Below, piece by piece: positions 1 to 9,696 of a stretch of 64,000 nt of DNA (position 1 is its first letter; every line of letters starts with the position of its first letter). A program made the translations under genes and the position numbers. The DNA lies in contig JAJCZJ010000088.1 in the NCBI GenBank assembly GCA_029262455.1, forward strand, positions 124,001 to 188,000. Direction: 5' to 3'. This DNA is from Deltaproteobacteria bacterium. Lineage in GTDB: Bacteria > Desulfobacterota > Binatia > HRBIN30 > CADEER01. The notes under the pieces were generated by a model. That model was given only the letters and a program-made list of their open reading frames with translations. It had not been told where the DNA came from and ran no database searches.

Positions 1-718
1 AATAAAGCTTCTCGATCGTCGACAGATAAATGCGAAACATCGGCTCGAAGAGTTCATCCGGGATCGCGTCGCCCTCTAGAATCTCGATCTCGACGCCCGA
101 ACCGGCGAGGTCGCGTCGTTCCCTGCGAATCTGATTGCGCCGTTTGCTTTTCAGACCTGCGAGGTAGTCCTCGAAGCACTCGTAGCCACGGTTCCGCCAA
201 TGGTACTGCACGCCCTTGCGGTGAAGAAAGCCGATCTCCGTCAACGCTTCGACCTCGTCCTCTTCGCAGAAATTGATATGTGCCGACGAAATCTCGTTCT
301 TGTCGCACACATCCCGCAGACTCGCGCCGATGGTTCGCACCAACGCCGGACGGTCGGACCCGGGGGCCGTCAAAATGCGTCGGCCGGCCGCCGGGGTGAA
401 TGGAACCCCGACCAACAGCTTTGGATAATAACGAATACCAGCCCGCTCGGCCGCATCCGCCCAGCCGTGGTCGAAAACGAACTCGCCCTGGCTGTGGCTC
501 TTGATATAAGCTGGCGCGGCCGCAACTAGACGGCCTTCGTGACGAACGGTCACATGGTGCGGCGCCCACCCGGTCTCCGGGGTGGCACATCCCGATTCTT
601 CGAGCGCCGAGAGCCAATCCCACTCGAGGAATGGAGAGTTCTCCTCTCCCACCAGATCATCCCACTCGTCCCGGTCGATCCCCGCCATTTGGCGCGCCAG
701 CGAAATCTCGTACGGCAC
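1..718 (-). CDS. GNAT-fold acyltransferase of the DUF482/COG3146 type (partial, C-terminus missing)
   Basis: The frame enters from the left edge and gives 239 residues. It starts at a GTG (718-716) directly preceded by an in-frame TAG, so no upstream start is possible; an ATG about 11 codons in is the alternative. The N-terminal segment has acidic DRDEWDDL, then NSPFLEWDWLSALEESG, a Pro-rich TGWAPHHVTV stretch and YIKSHSQGEFVFDHGWADA. A later block reads FEDYLAGLKSKRRNQIRRERR, the basic segment found in FemAB/DUF482 GNAT-fold proteins. The family is predicted to transfer an acyl or aminoacyl group; its physiological substrate is unknown. It lies downstream of and in the same direction as the molybdopterin gene but 266 bases away, so probably is a separate transcript. 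Confidence 0.82.
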   Translation of the reverse strand, partial: MPYEISLARQMAGIDRDEWDDLVGEENSPFLEWDWLSALEESGCATPETGWAPHHVTVRHEGRLVAAAPAYIKSHSQGEFVFDHGWADAAERAGIRYYPKLLVGVPFTPAAGRRILTAPGSDRPALVRTIGASLRDVCDKNEISSAHINFCEEDEVEALTEIGFLHRKGVQYHWRNRGYECFEDYLAGLKSKRRNQIRRERRDLAGSGVEIEILEGDAIPDELFEPMFRIYLSTIEKLY

Positions 719-984
719 CTAGCCCGGCCTATTCATGAGTTTGATCTACTTCCGTCCGAAGACCATTGCGCCACAACCTCTAGTGAGGTGTGTCCCAGGA
801 AGTGCAGAATCAACACTGTGTCCATATTGCGAGTCTGGCAAATGGCGCAATGGCACTCGAATGCTTGAATCTGCGGGCGCTTCGCTGAATCTTCTGAATT
901 CTTGAGATTTGGACCGTACAGGTCGATTGCTAAGGGCGACAGCCCCCACCGCCCGATCGCCACGCAGCCCTTCCCGCCCCATGG

Positions 985-3156
985 TCAGTGCATCGCGTTC
1001 AGACGAACAGGGACTCCGTTCAATATCGACTGTCCGACCACCAATTCTACGTCCTGATCGTCCGTCCAATCGTTCGCTGAAACCCCCGGACGAGCGCCGG
1101 CAATGCTCTGCCAAGGCGCCGCCGTCGCATGCCCCCAACCATGAGGTAGAGATACCACCCCCGGACGCATTTCGTCGGTCACGTGCACCCTCACGGCCCC
1201 GCTGTGCACCTTGCTCTCGAGTCGAGCCTCGGCGCCGTCGGCCACTCCCGCACGCTCGGCATCCTCCGGATGGACATACAGCAAGCAGCGCTCACGTCCG
1301 CTGACCATCGACGGAGCGTTGTGAATCCATGAATTGCATGTCCGCAACTCACGACGCCCGATCAACAAGACCTCGTCGGTGGGTGAGCTCGAGCGCAACT
1401 CGACCATGAGTTCGTCGAATGCCTTCATGATCGGCTCCGGCGCAAGCCGAACCCGGCCGTCGCGATGCTGTAGCCGCGCAAGCCCTGGGCGCAGCGGCCC
1501 GAGATCGATGCCGTGTGGAGCAGCCTTGAGCTTATCGAGGTTCAGCCCGTCGCTCCACGGCATGAAACGGTCGCCGTGCGGTCCCAAACGCAACAAATAG
1601 CCCGCAAGTTTGGTCGGGTTGAATTCGTAGCCAAATCGCTCGGCCACTCCGAGGATGCTGTCTACGACCGGACGGCCGCTCGGGCCGCCGCCCAGGCGCT
1701 TGATCAGGTCGAGTAGGATCTGCCAATCACTGCGCTCGCCGTCCTCGAGCTCGAGCACAGGTGGCGACCAACGCGCGAAGTCGCGAACCGCAAAGGCGGC
1801 GACGAGTAGATCCACATGATCATCTTTCAGCGTCCACGCCGACGGCAGGATGATATCGGCGTAGCGCGTCGTTTCGTTGACGTAAAGGTCAATTGAGACC
1901 ATGAACTCGAGCGACTCGAACGCCGCAGCGAGCCGCCGCCCGTTCGGCGTCGATAGGATCGGGTTGCCAGCAAATGTCAGCATTGCACGAATCTGCCCGG
2001 CGCCTTCCGTTTCGATCTCCTCCGCCAGGCACGCCGCCGGCAGATCCCCAAGGGTCTCCGGAAGACCGCGCACACGGCTGTGCCACCGCGCATGCCCGTC
2101 GGAGCCAGGCATTCGGGTGATCAGAGTGCTGTCGAAGGCAGGAGTTGGAAACATCCATCCGCCCACGCGTCCGAGGCGGCCGGCGACGATGTTCAGCAGA
2201 TCGGTCGCGTAAGATGCTAGCGTTCCATATCGATTGTTACACGTTCCAACGCGCGAGTAAGCGACCCCTGCATCCGCTTCCACTAGCTCCACCGCGAGCC
2301 GCTCGATCGTAGCGCTATCGACGCCGCAGAGTTCTGAGGCAGCCGCGACATCCAGGTCAGCGATCCGACGGGACACGTCGTCCCAACCCGTTGTCGATGC
2401 GGCAATGAAATCATCGTCGAGCAGACCTCGGTCGACGAGAACCCGGACCATCGCCAAGAGAAACGCCGCATCCCCACCAGGGCGAATCGCCACATGCTCG
2501 TCGGCAAAACGTGCCGTCTCCGTGCGCCGAGGATCGACCACGACAACCTTGCCACCACGTTCCTGAATCGCGCGCAGCCGGGCGCGCATGTTGGGTGCCG
2601 TCAGGGCGCTGCCATTCGACACCAGGGGATTGGCGCCGATGCAAAGAAAGTAGGTGGCGCGATCGAGGTCCGCCACTGGTGTCACCAGAGAACCACCGAA
2701 GAGATAGTAGGACGTCGCGAAGCGCGGGCTGGTATCCTGCGAGCCGGCACTAAAAACATTGTGTGTCTTCAGAACGTCGAGGAGAGCCTTGCGCAGCGAG
2801 AGAGCACCGTGGTTATGGATGATCGGGTTGCCGTAGTAGACGCCGACCGCATCGTGGCCGTACTTGCTCTGAACCGCCGCCAATCGTTCCGCCACGGTGG
2901 CCATCGCTTCGTCCCACGAGATCTCTTCGAAATCGCCCGATGGAGTTCGGCGCAAAGGCTTTCGCACCCGATCGGGGTCCTCCTGGATCTCGCCCATGGC
3001 AATGCCTTTCGGACAGACGTAGCCATGCGAGAATACGTCATCCTCGTCCGGCCGGACCTCAGTCACATGCCCAGACTCGACGCGAATCGCCAAGCCACAA
3101 CACGCCTCGCACAGGGAACATGTTCGATACACAACTTTCGAATCTGCAGACGACAC
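985..3156 (-). CDS. Molybdopterin-dependent oxidoreductase with N-terminal 4Fe-4S site (stand-alone)
   Basis: The 723-residue protein has the DMSO reductase-family layout. Residues 13-48 contain C-x2-C-x3-C and a fourth Cys in YVCPKG, the 4Fe-4S motif. The molybdopterin body follows (FSAGSQDTSPR near the metal site, GANPLVSNGS, VVVDPRRTETA), then a C-terminal dinucleotide-binding domain with SWIHNAPS and SLPHGWGH. The start is GTG at 3156, with GAGAGGTG about six bases upstream. No Cys or selenocysteine is evident at the usual metal-ligand position, so formate dehydrogenase or nitrate reductase activity cannot be assigned. No electron-transfer or membrane subunit is adjacent and no Tat signal is seen, so a cytoplasmic enzyme is likely. 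The substrate is unknown. Confidence 0.9.
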   Translation of the reverse strand: MSSADSKVVYRTCSLCEACCGLAIRVESGHVTEVRPDEDDVFSHGYVCPKGIAMGEIQEDPDRVRKPLRRTPSGDFEEISWDEAMATVAERLAAVQSKYGHDAVGVYYGNPIIHNHGALSLRKALLDVLKTHNVFSAGSQDTSPRFATSYYLFGGSLVTPVADLDRATYFLCIGANPLVSNGSALTAPNMRARLRAIQERGGKVVVVDPRRTETARFADEHVAIRPGGDAAFLLAMVRVLVDRGLLDDDFIAASTTGWDDVSRRIADLDVAAASELCGVDSATIERLAVELVEADAGVAYSRVGTCNNRYGTLASYATDLLNIVAGRLGRVGGWMFPTPAFDSTLITRMPGSDGHARWHSRVRGLPETLGDLPAACLAEEIETEGAGQIRAMLTFAGNPILSTPNGRRLAAAFESLEFMVSIDLYVNETTRYADIILPSAWTLKDDHVDLLVAAFAVRDFARWSPPVLELEDGERSDWQILLDLIKRLGGGPSGRPVVDSILGVAERFGYEFNPTKLAGYLLRLGPHGDRFMPWSDGLNLDKLKAAPHGIDLGPLRPGLARLQHRDGRVRLAPEPIMKAFDELMVELRSSSPTDEVLLIGRRELRTCNSWIHNAPSMVSGRERCLLYVHPEDAERAGVADGAEARLESKVHSGAVRVHVTDEMRPGVVSLPHGWGHATAAPWQSIAGARPGVSANDWTDDQDVELVVGQSILNGVPVRLNAMH

Positions 3157-3268
3157 GCTTCACCTCTCGGAAGACCCAGTTCCGTACTAGTAGCGCTTGC
3201 CAATCGCAGAGGATAGGCCCGGATCACATCGACCAGAAAGAACCAGTTGGCACAGTTCTCTCGCACTC

Positions 3269-3751
3269 TCACTCGGGCTCACCGACTTCGATAGCGGGCG
3301 GCTCGTTCAGCCTCTCCTGCGGAACGAAGCACACCCGCATGCCCCAGCCGGAGAACGTTGCCAGCATCTTGCCAAAATCATCGAGCGACAACTCGACGTC
3401 ATCCACATAGACCACCGCCTCGCCCCCGGGACCGCTATCATCCACCACACATCGCACGACGGCGCCGCGCGGCACCCACTGCTGCCCCGCGGCAAAGAAC
3501 TCGAGCTGCCGATGCCCCGGCGGGATCTCCAGCACAACGAAGTTCGAATCGTCCACGGCTCCCTGCTCGTCGCGCAACGATGCGTTGAAGCATTCCAGAA
3601 TCTCGAGATCCGTCATCGACCGGACACGCGGACCGATCTGCAGTTGGGTCGGCGCTATTCCAGACTCGAGGAACTCGATCACCGCGGCCCCTTGCCCGCG
3701 AGTGATCGTCACCTCGGCTAGCTCGGCAGGGTGAGGCTTACGTAGTCGCAT
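3269..3751 (-). CDS. Conserved hypothetical protein, about 160 residues
   Basis: I do not recognise a function. From the ATG at 3751 the protein begins MRLRKPHPAELAEVTITR and continues with TQLQIGPRVRSMTDLEILECFN. It ends with a compact beta-rich domain containing VYVDDVELSLDDFGKML and FSGWGMRVCFVP. The final half resembles small uncharacterised domains of the DUF7713 kind, but that is from memory and not secure. The frame stays open upstream to 3919; those 56 extra residues look non-protein-like, so the internal ATG was chosen. The protein has no membrane segment and no metal motif. It shares direction with the molybdopterin gene, 112 bases downstream of it. Confidence 0.65.
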   Translation of the reverse strand: MRLRKPHPAELAEVTITRGQGAAVIEFLESGIAPTQLQIGPRVRSMTDLEILECFNASLRDEQGAVDDSNFVVLEIPPGHRQLEFFAAGQQWVPRGAVVRCVVDDSGPGGEAVVYVDDVELSLDDFGKMLATFSGWGMRVCFVPQERLNEPPAIEVGEPE

Positions 3752-3966
3752 TGCAGAATCACTCGCGTTCCGAATCACAGGACGAGACGGTGCCAACTCG
3801 TTGGCGAACCCGAAACCGTCCATTCCTGTGAGGAGACGTTGCCAACCCGCCTTTTGTTGCTCAGGATGACAAATCATCGACAGAATCCCATGAATCGATT
3901 TGCCTGAGACAAGATCCACACCGATTCCAGCATCAAACTTCTTGAATGTTTACGAGGTGATCGCCC

Positions 3967-5502
3967 ATGAAAAGAGCAGCTATACTGCTCACAGCACTCA
4001 TCTTTGCCAGCGGCTGCGGCTCTGACGACGACGTCGCAACCGCCGGCGATCCATTTGAATTGCTGCCACTCCACAGCGAGCCAGACCTGGCGCAGGGCGG
4101 CCGCATCGTCGATTCCCTGTCTCGAGAAGTTCTTCTGCGCGGCGTCAACGTCAACTCGTTCGTCGAATACTGGTCGGGACGCGAATTTCCTACAACGTTT
4201 CCGCTCGCCGATTCGGACCCCGATCTGATGGCATCGATCGGTTGGAACAACGTCCGCCTGCTACTGTCGTGGTCACGCGTCGAGCCCGCGCCCGGCGACT
4301 ACGACGAGAACTACCTCGACGAGATCGAGGCAACCGTAAAAAAGCTCGCCGAGCGAGGCATCTACACCATCATCGACCTACACCAAGATGCGTGGAGCGC
4401 GACGCTTCCAGCCCGCGAGAACGAGGATTGTCCAGAGGGTACGGTCCCGGCCTTGGGTTGGGACGGAGCCCCCGCCTGGGCAACGTTCGACCAGGATCTC
4501 CCGCGCTGCACCGTCGCGGGGATACGAGAGACGAGCGGCGCAGTACGCCAGGCCTGGATTTCGTTTTGGCAGAACGCCACCGGTCCCGGTGGAATCGGGA
4601 TCAGGAGCCGCTTCGCAGCGATGCTCGGTCACATCGCCGAGCGATTTGCGTCAGAGCCGGCGATTGCTGGGTACGACATTATCAATGAGCCCAACGCCTT
4701 CGACTCCGCGGATCTACAGGGCATGGTCGAGCTCTACGCCGAGTCGATCGCAGAGATTCGCGCCGCCGAAGAGCGCGCCAACGGTTTCTCTCACCTCATC
4801 CTATTCGAGCCGTCGGCGATCTGGTCGGCGGTCGGACAAGGTCCGCCCCCTTCATTCATCCACGGCCCAAACGTCGTCTACGCACCCCACATCTACACCG
4901 GAGGAATCAACACCGGACCGATCACGGCACAAGCATTTCAAATCGCGAGAGACGAAGCGGCACTCTTCGGCGGTGCTCCGATTCTGTCCGGAGAGTGGGG
5001 CGCCGACCCGCGTCGCGCATCCGACCCCGAAGATCCTTATTTTCTCGATCACCAGCGCTTGCAGGACGAGTTCCGCGTCAGCGCAACACTTTGGACGTGG
5101 CGGGAGTCCTGTGGCGATCCCCACAAGATCGCTGACTTTCGGGCCGGCCGCGTTGCGCGCGTCTGGGGCGAGTTCGAGGTCGATTGCACGACCAATGACA
5201 TCGTCGGACAGCGCAGCGACCTGATCGGTCAGTTGCGTCGCCCGCTCGTACGGGCGGCGCCCGGTCAGATCCAACAATTGGTTCACAATCCAGCGACCGG
5301 TGTCTTCGAAGTACAAGCAACCGAGGCCGAGATCGGAGCAACAGCCGTGATCTTCTACCCGATCATCGACTATGGTCGGCCGATCGCATCGAGCGTCGGA
5401 CTGGCGCCGATCCAATGGCGGGAGGGTCCTGCCGGAGCCACCTACGCCGTCGCGAAAACGTCAGCAGCCACCTGGTCTATTCGGCTTTCTCCGCAAGATT
5501 GA
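3967..5502 (+). CDS. Lipoprotein glycoside hydrolase family 5-like (endoglycoceramidase-type)
   Basis: The 511-residue protein starts with a lipoprotein signal peptide, MKRAAILLTALIFASGC, with Cys17 as the lipidation site. A (beta/alpha)8 glycosidase follows: LLRGVNVNSFVEYW, WNNVRLLLSW, YTIIDLHQDAWS, GYDIINEPN with the predicted acid/base Glu241, and ILSGEWG with the predicted nucleophile Glu343. The long DLHQDAWS and the INEPN context resemble endoglycoceramidase/GH5_29-type enzymes, which cleave glycans from lipids. The substrate here is unproven. A small beta domain of about 80 residues sits at the C-terminus, as in endoglycoceramidases. AGGTGA about seven bases before the ATG supports the start. 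Likely located at the outer membrane or periplasmic face. Confidence 0.87.
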   Translation: MKRAAILLTALIFASGCGSDDDVATAGDPFELLPLHSEPDLAQGGRIVDSLSREVLLRGVNVNSFVEYWSGREFPTTFPLADSDPDLMASIGWNNVRLLLSWSRVEPAPGDYDENYLDEIEATVKKLAERGIYTIIDLHQDAWSATLPARENEDCPEGTVPALGWDGAPAWATFDQDLPRCTVAGIRETSGAVRQAWISFWQNATGPGGIGIRSRFAAMLGHIAERFASEPAIAGYDIINEPNAFDSADLQGMVELYAESIAEIRAAEERANGFSHLILFEPSAIWSAVGQGPPPSFIHGPNVVYAPHIYTGGINTGPITAQAFQIARDEAALFGGAPILSGEWGADPRRASDPEDPYFLDHQRLQDEFRVSATLWTWRESCGDPHKIADFRAGRVARVWGEFEVDCTTNDIVGQRSDLIGQLRRPLVRAAPGQIQQLVHNPATGVFEVQATEAEIGATAVIFYPIIDYGRPIASSVGLAPIQWREGPAGATYAVAKTSAATWSIRLSPQD

Positions 5503-5558
5503 GGGTCGCTGTGAGCGGTTTCTGCCGTCGAAGTTCGGAAAGTCATTTTTCGCGGGGC

Positions 5559-5586
5559 TTGACATGGAAATCCCGCGCTCTGTAAG
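5559..5586 (+). promoter_or_regulatory. Predicted sigma70 promoter for the GcvH-like gene
   Basis: TTGACA at 5559-5564 is followed after 16 bases by TGTAAG at 5581-5586. Initiation would fall around 5593, about three bases before the GTG start at 5596, so the transcript would be nearly leaderless. The -10 matches consensus at only four of six positions. Confidence 0.5.
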
Positions 5587-5595
5587 AACCGCGCC

Positions 5596-6018
5596 GTGGC
5601 AGCACGCAAGAAAAATCGCAAGGTCAAGGAAGCTCCGCCCGAGCTTGTGCTTCGCTTCACCGAAGATCACATGTGGGTCAGGGCCGAGGACGGTGCCGCC
5701 CAGTTCGGCATTTCCGAGATCGGCCAACTGAAGGCGGGTGAGATCCTAGCCGTCGAGTTGCCCGACGTCGGCGACAGAATCGAGCAGGGAGAGGTTTGCG
5801 GCGAGTTCGAAACCGAGAGAACGGTCCAGGAGATCAAGTCACCGGTTTCTGGAAGGGTCGACGCCGTCAATCCAGAGCTCGAAGAGCAACCCAGCCTTGC
5901 CAACGAAGACCCCTACCACGAGGGCTGGCTGGTGGAGGTCACCCTCGACGAGCCGTCGGAGCTGGACAACCTGCTCTCCACGGATGAGTACGAAGAGCTC
6001 GTCGCCGACGAGGACTAG
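5596..6018 (+). CDS. GcvH-like (glycine cleavage H protein) lipoyl-domain protein without the lipoyl lysine
   Basis: The 140-residue protein has the H-protein fold: HMWVRAEDGAAQFGISEIGQ, AGEILAVELPDVGDRIEQGE and KSPVSGRVDAVNPEL. In canonical H proteins the lipoylated Lys lies in an E-S-x-K motif eleven residues before the Gly of SPVSG. Here the aligned motif is E-T-E-R, so the position holds Arg (codon aga). The nearest Lys aligns with a Tyr or Asp position and is unlikely to be lipoylated. An extra basic N-terminus (ARKKNRKVKEAPP) and an acidic tail are present. The start is GTG; the next ATG would remove the first strand. No gcvT, gcvP, lipA or lplA lies nearby. A role in glycine cleavage is doubtful; a scaffold or moonlighting role is inference. 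Confidence 0.85.
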   Translation: MAARKKNRKVKEAPPELVLRFTEDHMWVRAEDGAAQFGISEIGQLKAGEILAVELPDVGDRIEQGEVCGEFETERTVQEIKSPVSGRVDAVNPELEEQPSLANEDPYHEGWLVEVTLDEPSELDNLLSTDEYEELVADED

Positions 6019-6088
6019 CTAGACGCGTTGGAAACGCAGAAAATGCGCGCGGCAAATGGTGCTCAATGGACCGCCGGACCGGCTAGCT

Positions 6089-6412
6089 CTACTGAGCGGG
6101 CACAGCCGAAGCGCGGGTTTGGACCCGATAGACGACCTCGCCTGGTTTGATCCACTTGAGCCTCTCACGCGCAAGTCGCTCAAGGTAGTGATCGTCGTTC
6201 TCCAGCCTACCTAGGTGGTCACGCAGCCGCTGGTTGCGCATCGCCAAGCTGTACGCCGCGCTTTCGAGCTCCGACTGCTGCTGATCGAGACGCCACAAGT
6301 GCAGCACTCCACTATGACCGAACACGGCGAAGAAAGCGCAAACTGCGAGAAGGGCGGCAGCTACCAGACCCAGACCTTTGAATTTTTTTGGCAGCGGCTG
6401 TAGATAGCGCAT
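6089..6412 (-). CDS. ftsB: FtsB/DivIC-type septum formation initiator
   Basis: A 107-residue bitopic membrane protein. A short cytoplasmic tail is followed by one transmembrane segment (about residues 14-34, GLVAAALLAVCAFFAVFG), then a coiled coil (DQQQSELESAAYSLAMRNQRLRDHL) and the conserved ending LERLARERLKWIKPGEVVY. This matches FtsB/DivIC, which bridges FtsL and FtsQ at the division septum. The ATG at 6412 has AAAGGA seven bases upstream; an in-frame GTG at 6439 is less likely. The gene lies head to head with enolase. The two genes are often neighbours, but usually codirectional (eno then ftsB), so the divergent orientation here is unusual. Confidence 0.87.
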   Translation of the reverse strand: MRYLQPLPKKFKGLGLVAAALLAVCAFFAVFGHSGVLHLWRLDQQQSELESAAYSLAMRNQRLRDHLGRLENDDHYLERLARERLKWIKPGEVVYRVQTRASAVPAQ

Positions 6413-6518
6413 CGTCGATTCCTTTGGTTCCTTCGACACGCAAGACGGTAGCCGTTAGCAACTCGTTCGTCCAACCCAGAGACCGCCCCCCTACGATCAC
6501 AAGGCGCCTATGCGCTGA

Positions 6519-7832
<1,314 letters not shown>

Positions 7833-7842
7833 CCGTCACCCC

Positions 7843-7870
7843 GCGGCAGCAACCCCGGGGTCGCTGCCGC
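7843..7870. terminator. GC-rich hairpin after enolase, possible terminator
   Basis: GCGGCAGC at 7843-7850 pairs perfectly with GCTGCCGC at 7863-7870. The intervening 12 bases contain CCCCGGGG, which can fold again. No T-run follows on either strand, so intrinsic termination is only possible. Confidence 0.4.
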
Positions 7871-8167
7871 CGAAGCAAAACCAAACCTCGCAACCCCTTG
7901 TGCGACAAGGCCTAGCGCCACACTGAGGCGCCGACAGTCGGATCCTGCAAGGGGCCCAGCTCCCGCGTCAATTCCGACTGTGGTGTTGTCAAGAATCTTT
8001 TGTGAGATGACCCAGCGCGGATAGAACCAGTTGGCACTTTCATGCGTTCTAAAACGATCTGCTATTGTTGATCGCCAACTTCTTGAATCGCTCCAAGTAC
8101 GTGCCAAAGATGCCCGAGATCATTGAAGATCCATTTTAAAAAAACATTTCCAAAATGGTATTTTTTC
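7871..8167. other. Intergenic stretch before the H1-like gene
   Basis: I see no convincing gene here. The stretch holds small hairpins (for example CCTTG-N5-CAAGG near 7895) and becomes strongly AT-rich from about 8130. The AT-rich part has runs of A and T directly before the promoter at 8168, which could act as an UP element. Confidence 0.5.
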
Positions 8168-8196
8168 TTGACCGGGTGGCAAGTGGACCCTATACT
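8168..8196 (+). promoter_or_regulatory. Strong sigma70 promoter of the H1-like gene
   Basis: TTGACC (8168-8173), a 17-base spacer and TATACT (8191-8196) form a near-consensus promoter. A roughly 35-base AT-rich tract lies immediately upstream. The predicted leader is about 85 bases. Confidence 0.8.
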
Positions 8197-8288
8197 CTGC
8201 CAAGTTCTGGTGGGGTGTGGCTGTTGAGGAAAGTGTCTGTGATGAGAGAGGTCACTAAGTCACAGAACGCTTCACTAAGGAGGCTGTT

Positions 8289-8471
8289 ATGCCAGTAGCA
8301 AAGAAGAAGAAAGCTCCGGCGCGCAAGAAGACCACGAAGAAGCGCACCACAAAGAAGGCCGCCAAGAAGACGGCTCGTAAGAAAACCACAAAGAAGAAGA
8401 CCGCTTCGCGCGCAAAGAAGAAAGCTCCCGCACGGAAGAAGACCCGCGCGGCAGCATCGAAGAAAAAGTAA
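8289..8471 (+). CDS. Lysine-rich histone H1-like DNA-binding protein
   Basis: A 60-residue protein with 25 Lys and 6 Arg plus Ala, Thr and Pro, and no aromatic residue. It is built of KK-x2 steps, and the segment KKKAPARKKT occurs near both ends (about residues 6-15 and 43-52). This is the composition of the eukaryotic H1 tail and of bacterial AlgP/Hc1-type nucleoid proteins, which bind DNA without sequence preference. AAGGAGG lies eight bases before the ATG. The gene is monocistronic, with a strong promoter at 8168 and an intrinsic terminator at 8547, so high expression is expected. The size and repeated codons would make it easy to miss. Confidence 0.85.
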   Translation: MPVAKKKKAPARKKTTKKRTTKKAAKKTARKKTTKKKTASRAKKKAPARKKTRAAASKKK

Positions 8472-8546
8472 CCAAGCACCACCAGTTGGACCAGTCACTC
8501 AGCCAGATATCTCTCTCTCGCACAGACACTGGGCCGTCAGGCTCAC

Positions 8547-8578
8547 GAAAAGGCTCTCCGAATGCGGAGAGCCTTTTC
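8547..8578 (+). terminator. Intrinsic terminator of the H1-like gene
   Basis: A perfect 14-bp inverted repeat (GAAAAGGCTCTCCG at 8547-8560, complement at 8565-8578) with loop AATG. The descending arm ends in TTTT. Confidence 0.92.
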
Positions 8579-8909
8579 GCATGGTGACCGGTTCGTGAAC
8601 TGAGGCGAGACCAGACCCTGCCGCCACCAAAGGTACCGGACGACAAAGCGTCGCCCGCTCGCCGGTCGCCCCCCATTTCTGACGCCACGCGGTCGGTTTG
8701 TTCAAAGGCACCGCGATCCACCCACCATCGAGGAAGCCTTACGAACATGCATCCAGCGGCTACTTTTCGGGAACCCTCATCCAGCGGCTACTTTTCGGGA
8801 ACCCTCCCGGTTCATCCACAGTCCCGAGGGCAACGATTCGGTCGACCGAATTGCACCCCAAATCGCACCCCACGTTGCGTTCAGCACCGAATTGGGTTGG
8901 TTTTGATCC
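8579..8909. other. Intergenic stretch with a tandem duplication
   Basis: I see no supported gene. The only structure is the 28-bp tandem repeat at 8750-8805. The rest has no clear promoter for the downstream hydrolase. Confidence 0.45.
8750..8805. repeat. 28-bp perfect tandem duplication
   Basis: The unit starts CATCCAGCGGCTAC and ends TTTTCGGGAACCCT. It occurs twice without mismatch (8750-8777 and 8778-8805), and CGGTTCATCCA follows shortly after. Confidence 0.95.
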
Positions 8910-9668
8910 ATGGCGCGAACCCTAGGTCCTTTGAGTGCCGAGACAAGTCAGGCCGAGAGTGCGAAGTTCACCTCGCCGCTGGTCTTCGTTCACGGATTGT
9001 GGGACGAGGCGGCCTCCTGGCGCAGGGTCACTTCTTTCATGAGCCATCGCGGCTGGCGCTGCATCGCTGTCGGCTGGTCGAGCGACAATCCGCACGGGCA
9101 ATCGCTCGAAGCTCGCGCGACTAGCTTGCGCTCCGCGATCTCCAACCTCGATGAGCAACCCATTCTCGTCGGCCACGATCTGGGCGCCCACCTAGCTCTC
9201 TCGCTATCGGACCTAGCGCGAGCAACCATCGCCATGGCCCCACTGATCCCGGCGTCGATAGCCACCTCCTCAGCCCTCGCAGCCAGCGGATCGTGGTTGC
9301 AACGGGTGCGCGGCGCCGACCGGATGCCCGGAAAACTTCGCGACCACTACCCGGTGGCAATCGACGCCGAACCGCAGGGGCTCATCGAAGAGTTGTCACG
9401 AGCCGGAGCAACCCTGCCGAGCCCCACCACCGATACTCCACGGTTGATTATCACCGGCGCCGAAGACAGCCTCATCAAGGTCGACGAAGCGCAAGGCTTG
9501 GCCCAGTCCTTCGGCGCCGAAATCCAAACCGTCCCGGGCCACCACTCCCTACACACCGGCGACGGCTGGGAGCACCTAGCCGGCACCTGCCACCGCTGGC
9601 TTATCAAGAATCTAGGCGAGGAGCTCCTTGCCCTCTACGACGAAGCCTGGGCCGACCGAGATAGCTAA
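8910..9668 (+). CDS. Alpha/beta hydrolase with Asp nucleophile elbow
   Basis: The 252-residue cytoplasmic protein has the alpha/beta hydrolase pattern. PLVFVHGLWD is the oxyanion HG motif (residues 23-32), and VGHDLGAH (about 87-94) is the nucleophile elbow with Asp90 instead of Ser. IITGAEDSLI carries the acid and VPGHHSLH the base His. An Asp nucleophile is known from haloalkane dehalogenases, fluoroacetate dehalogenases and epoxide hydrolases. However, the protein lacks the recognisable Trp-rich cap of those enzymes, so the substrate is open. It is probably monocistronic. The ATG at 8910 has no clear ribosome site. Confidence 0.85.
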   Translation: MARTLGPLSAETSQAESAKFTSPLVFVHGLWDEAASWRRVTSFMSHRGWRCIAVGWSSDNPHGQSLEARATSLRSAISNLDEQPILVGHDLGAHLALSLSDLARATIAMAPLIPASIATSSALAASGSWLQRVRGADRMPGKLRDHYPVAIDAEPQGLIEELSRAGATLPSPTTDTPRLIITGAEDSLIKVDEAQGLAQSFGAEIQTVPGHHSLHTGDGWEHLAGTCHRWLIKNLGEELLALYDEAWADRDS

Positions 9669-9696
9669 TTCCGCATCGCGACGAACCGACGGGACG

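Noticed and set aside
985-3156. Selenocysteine formate dehydrogenase
   Set aside because: No in-frame UGA exists and the ligand region reads FSAGSQDTSPR, unlike FdhF.
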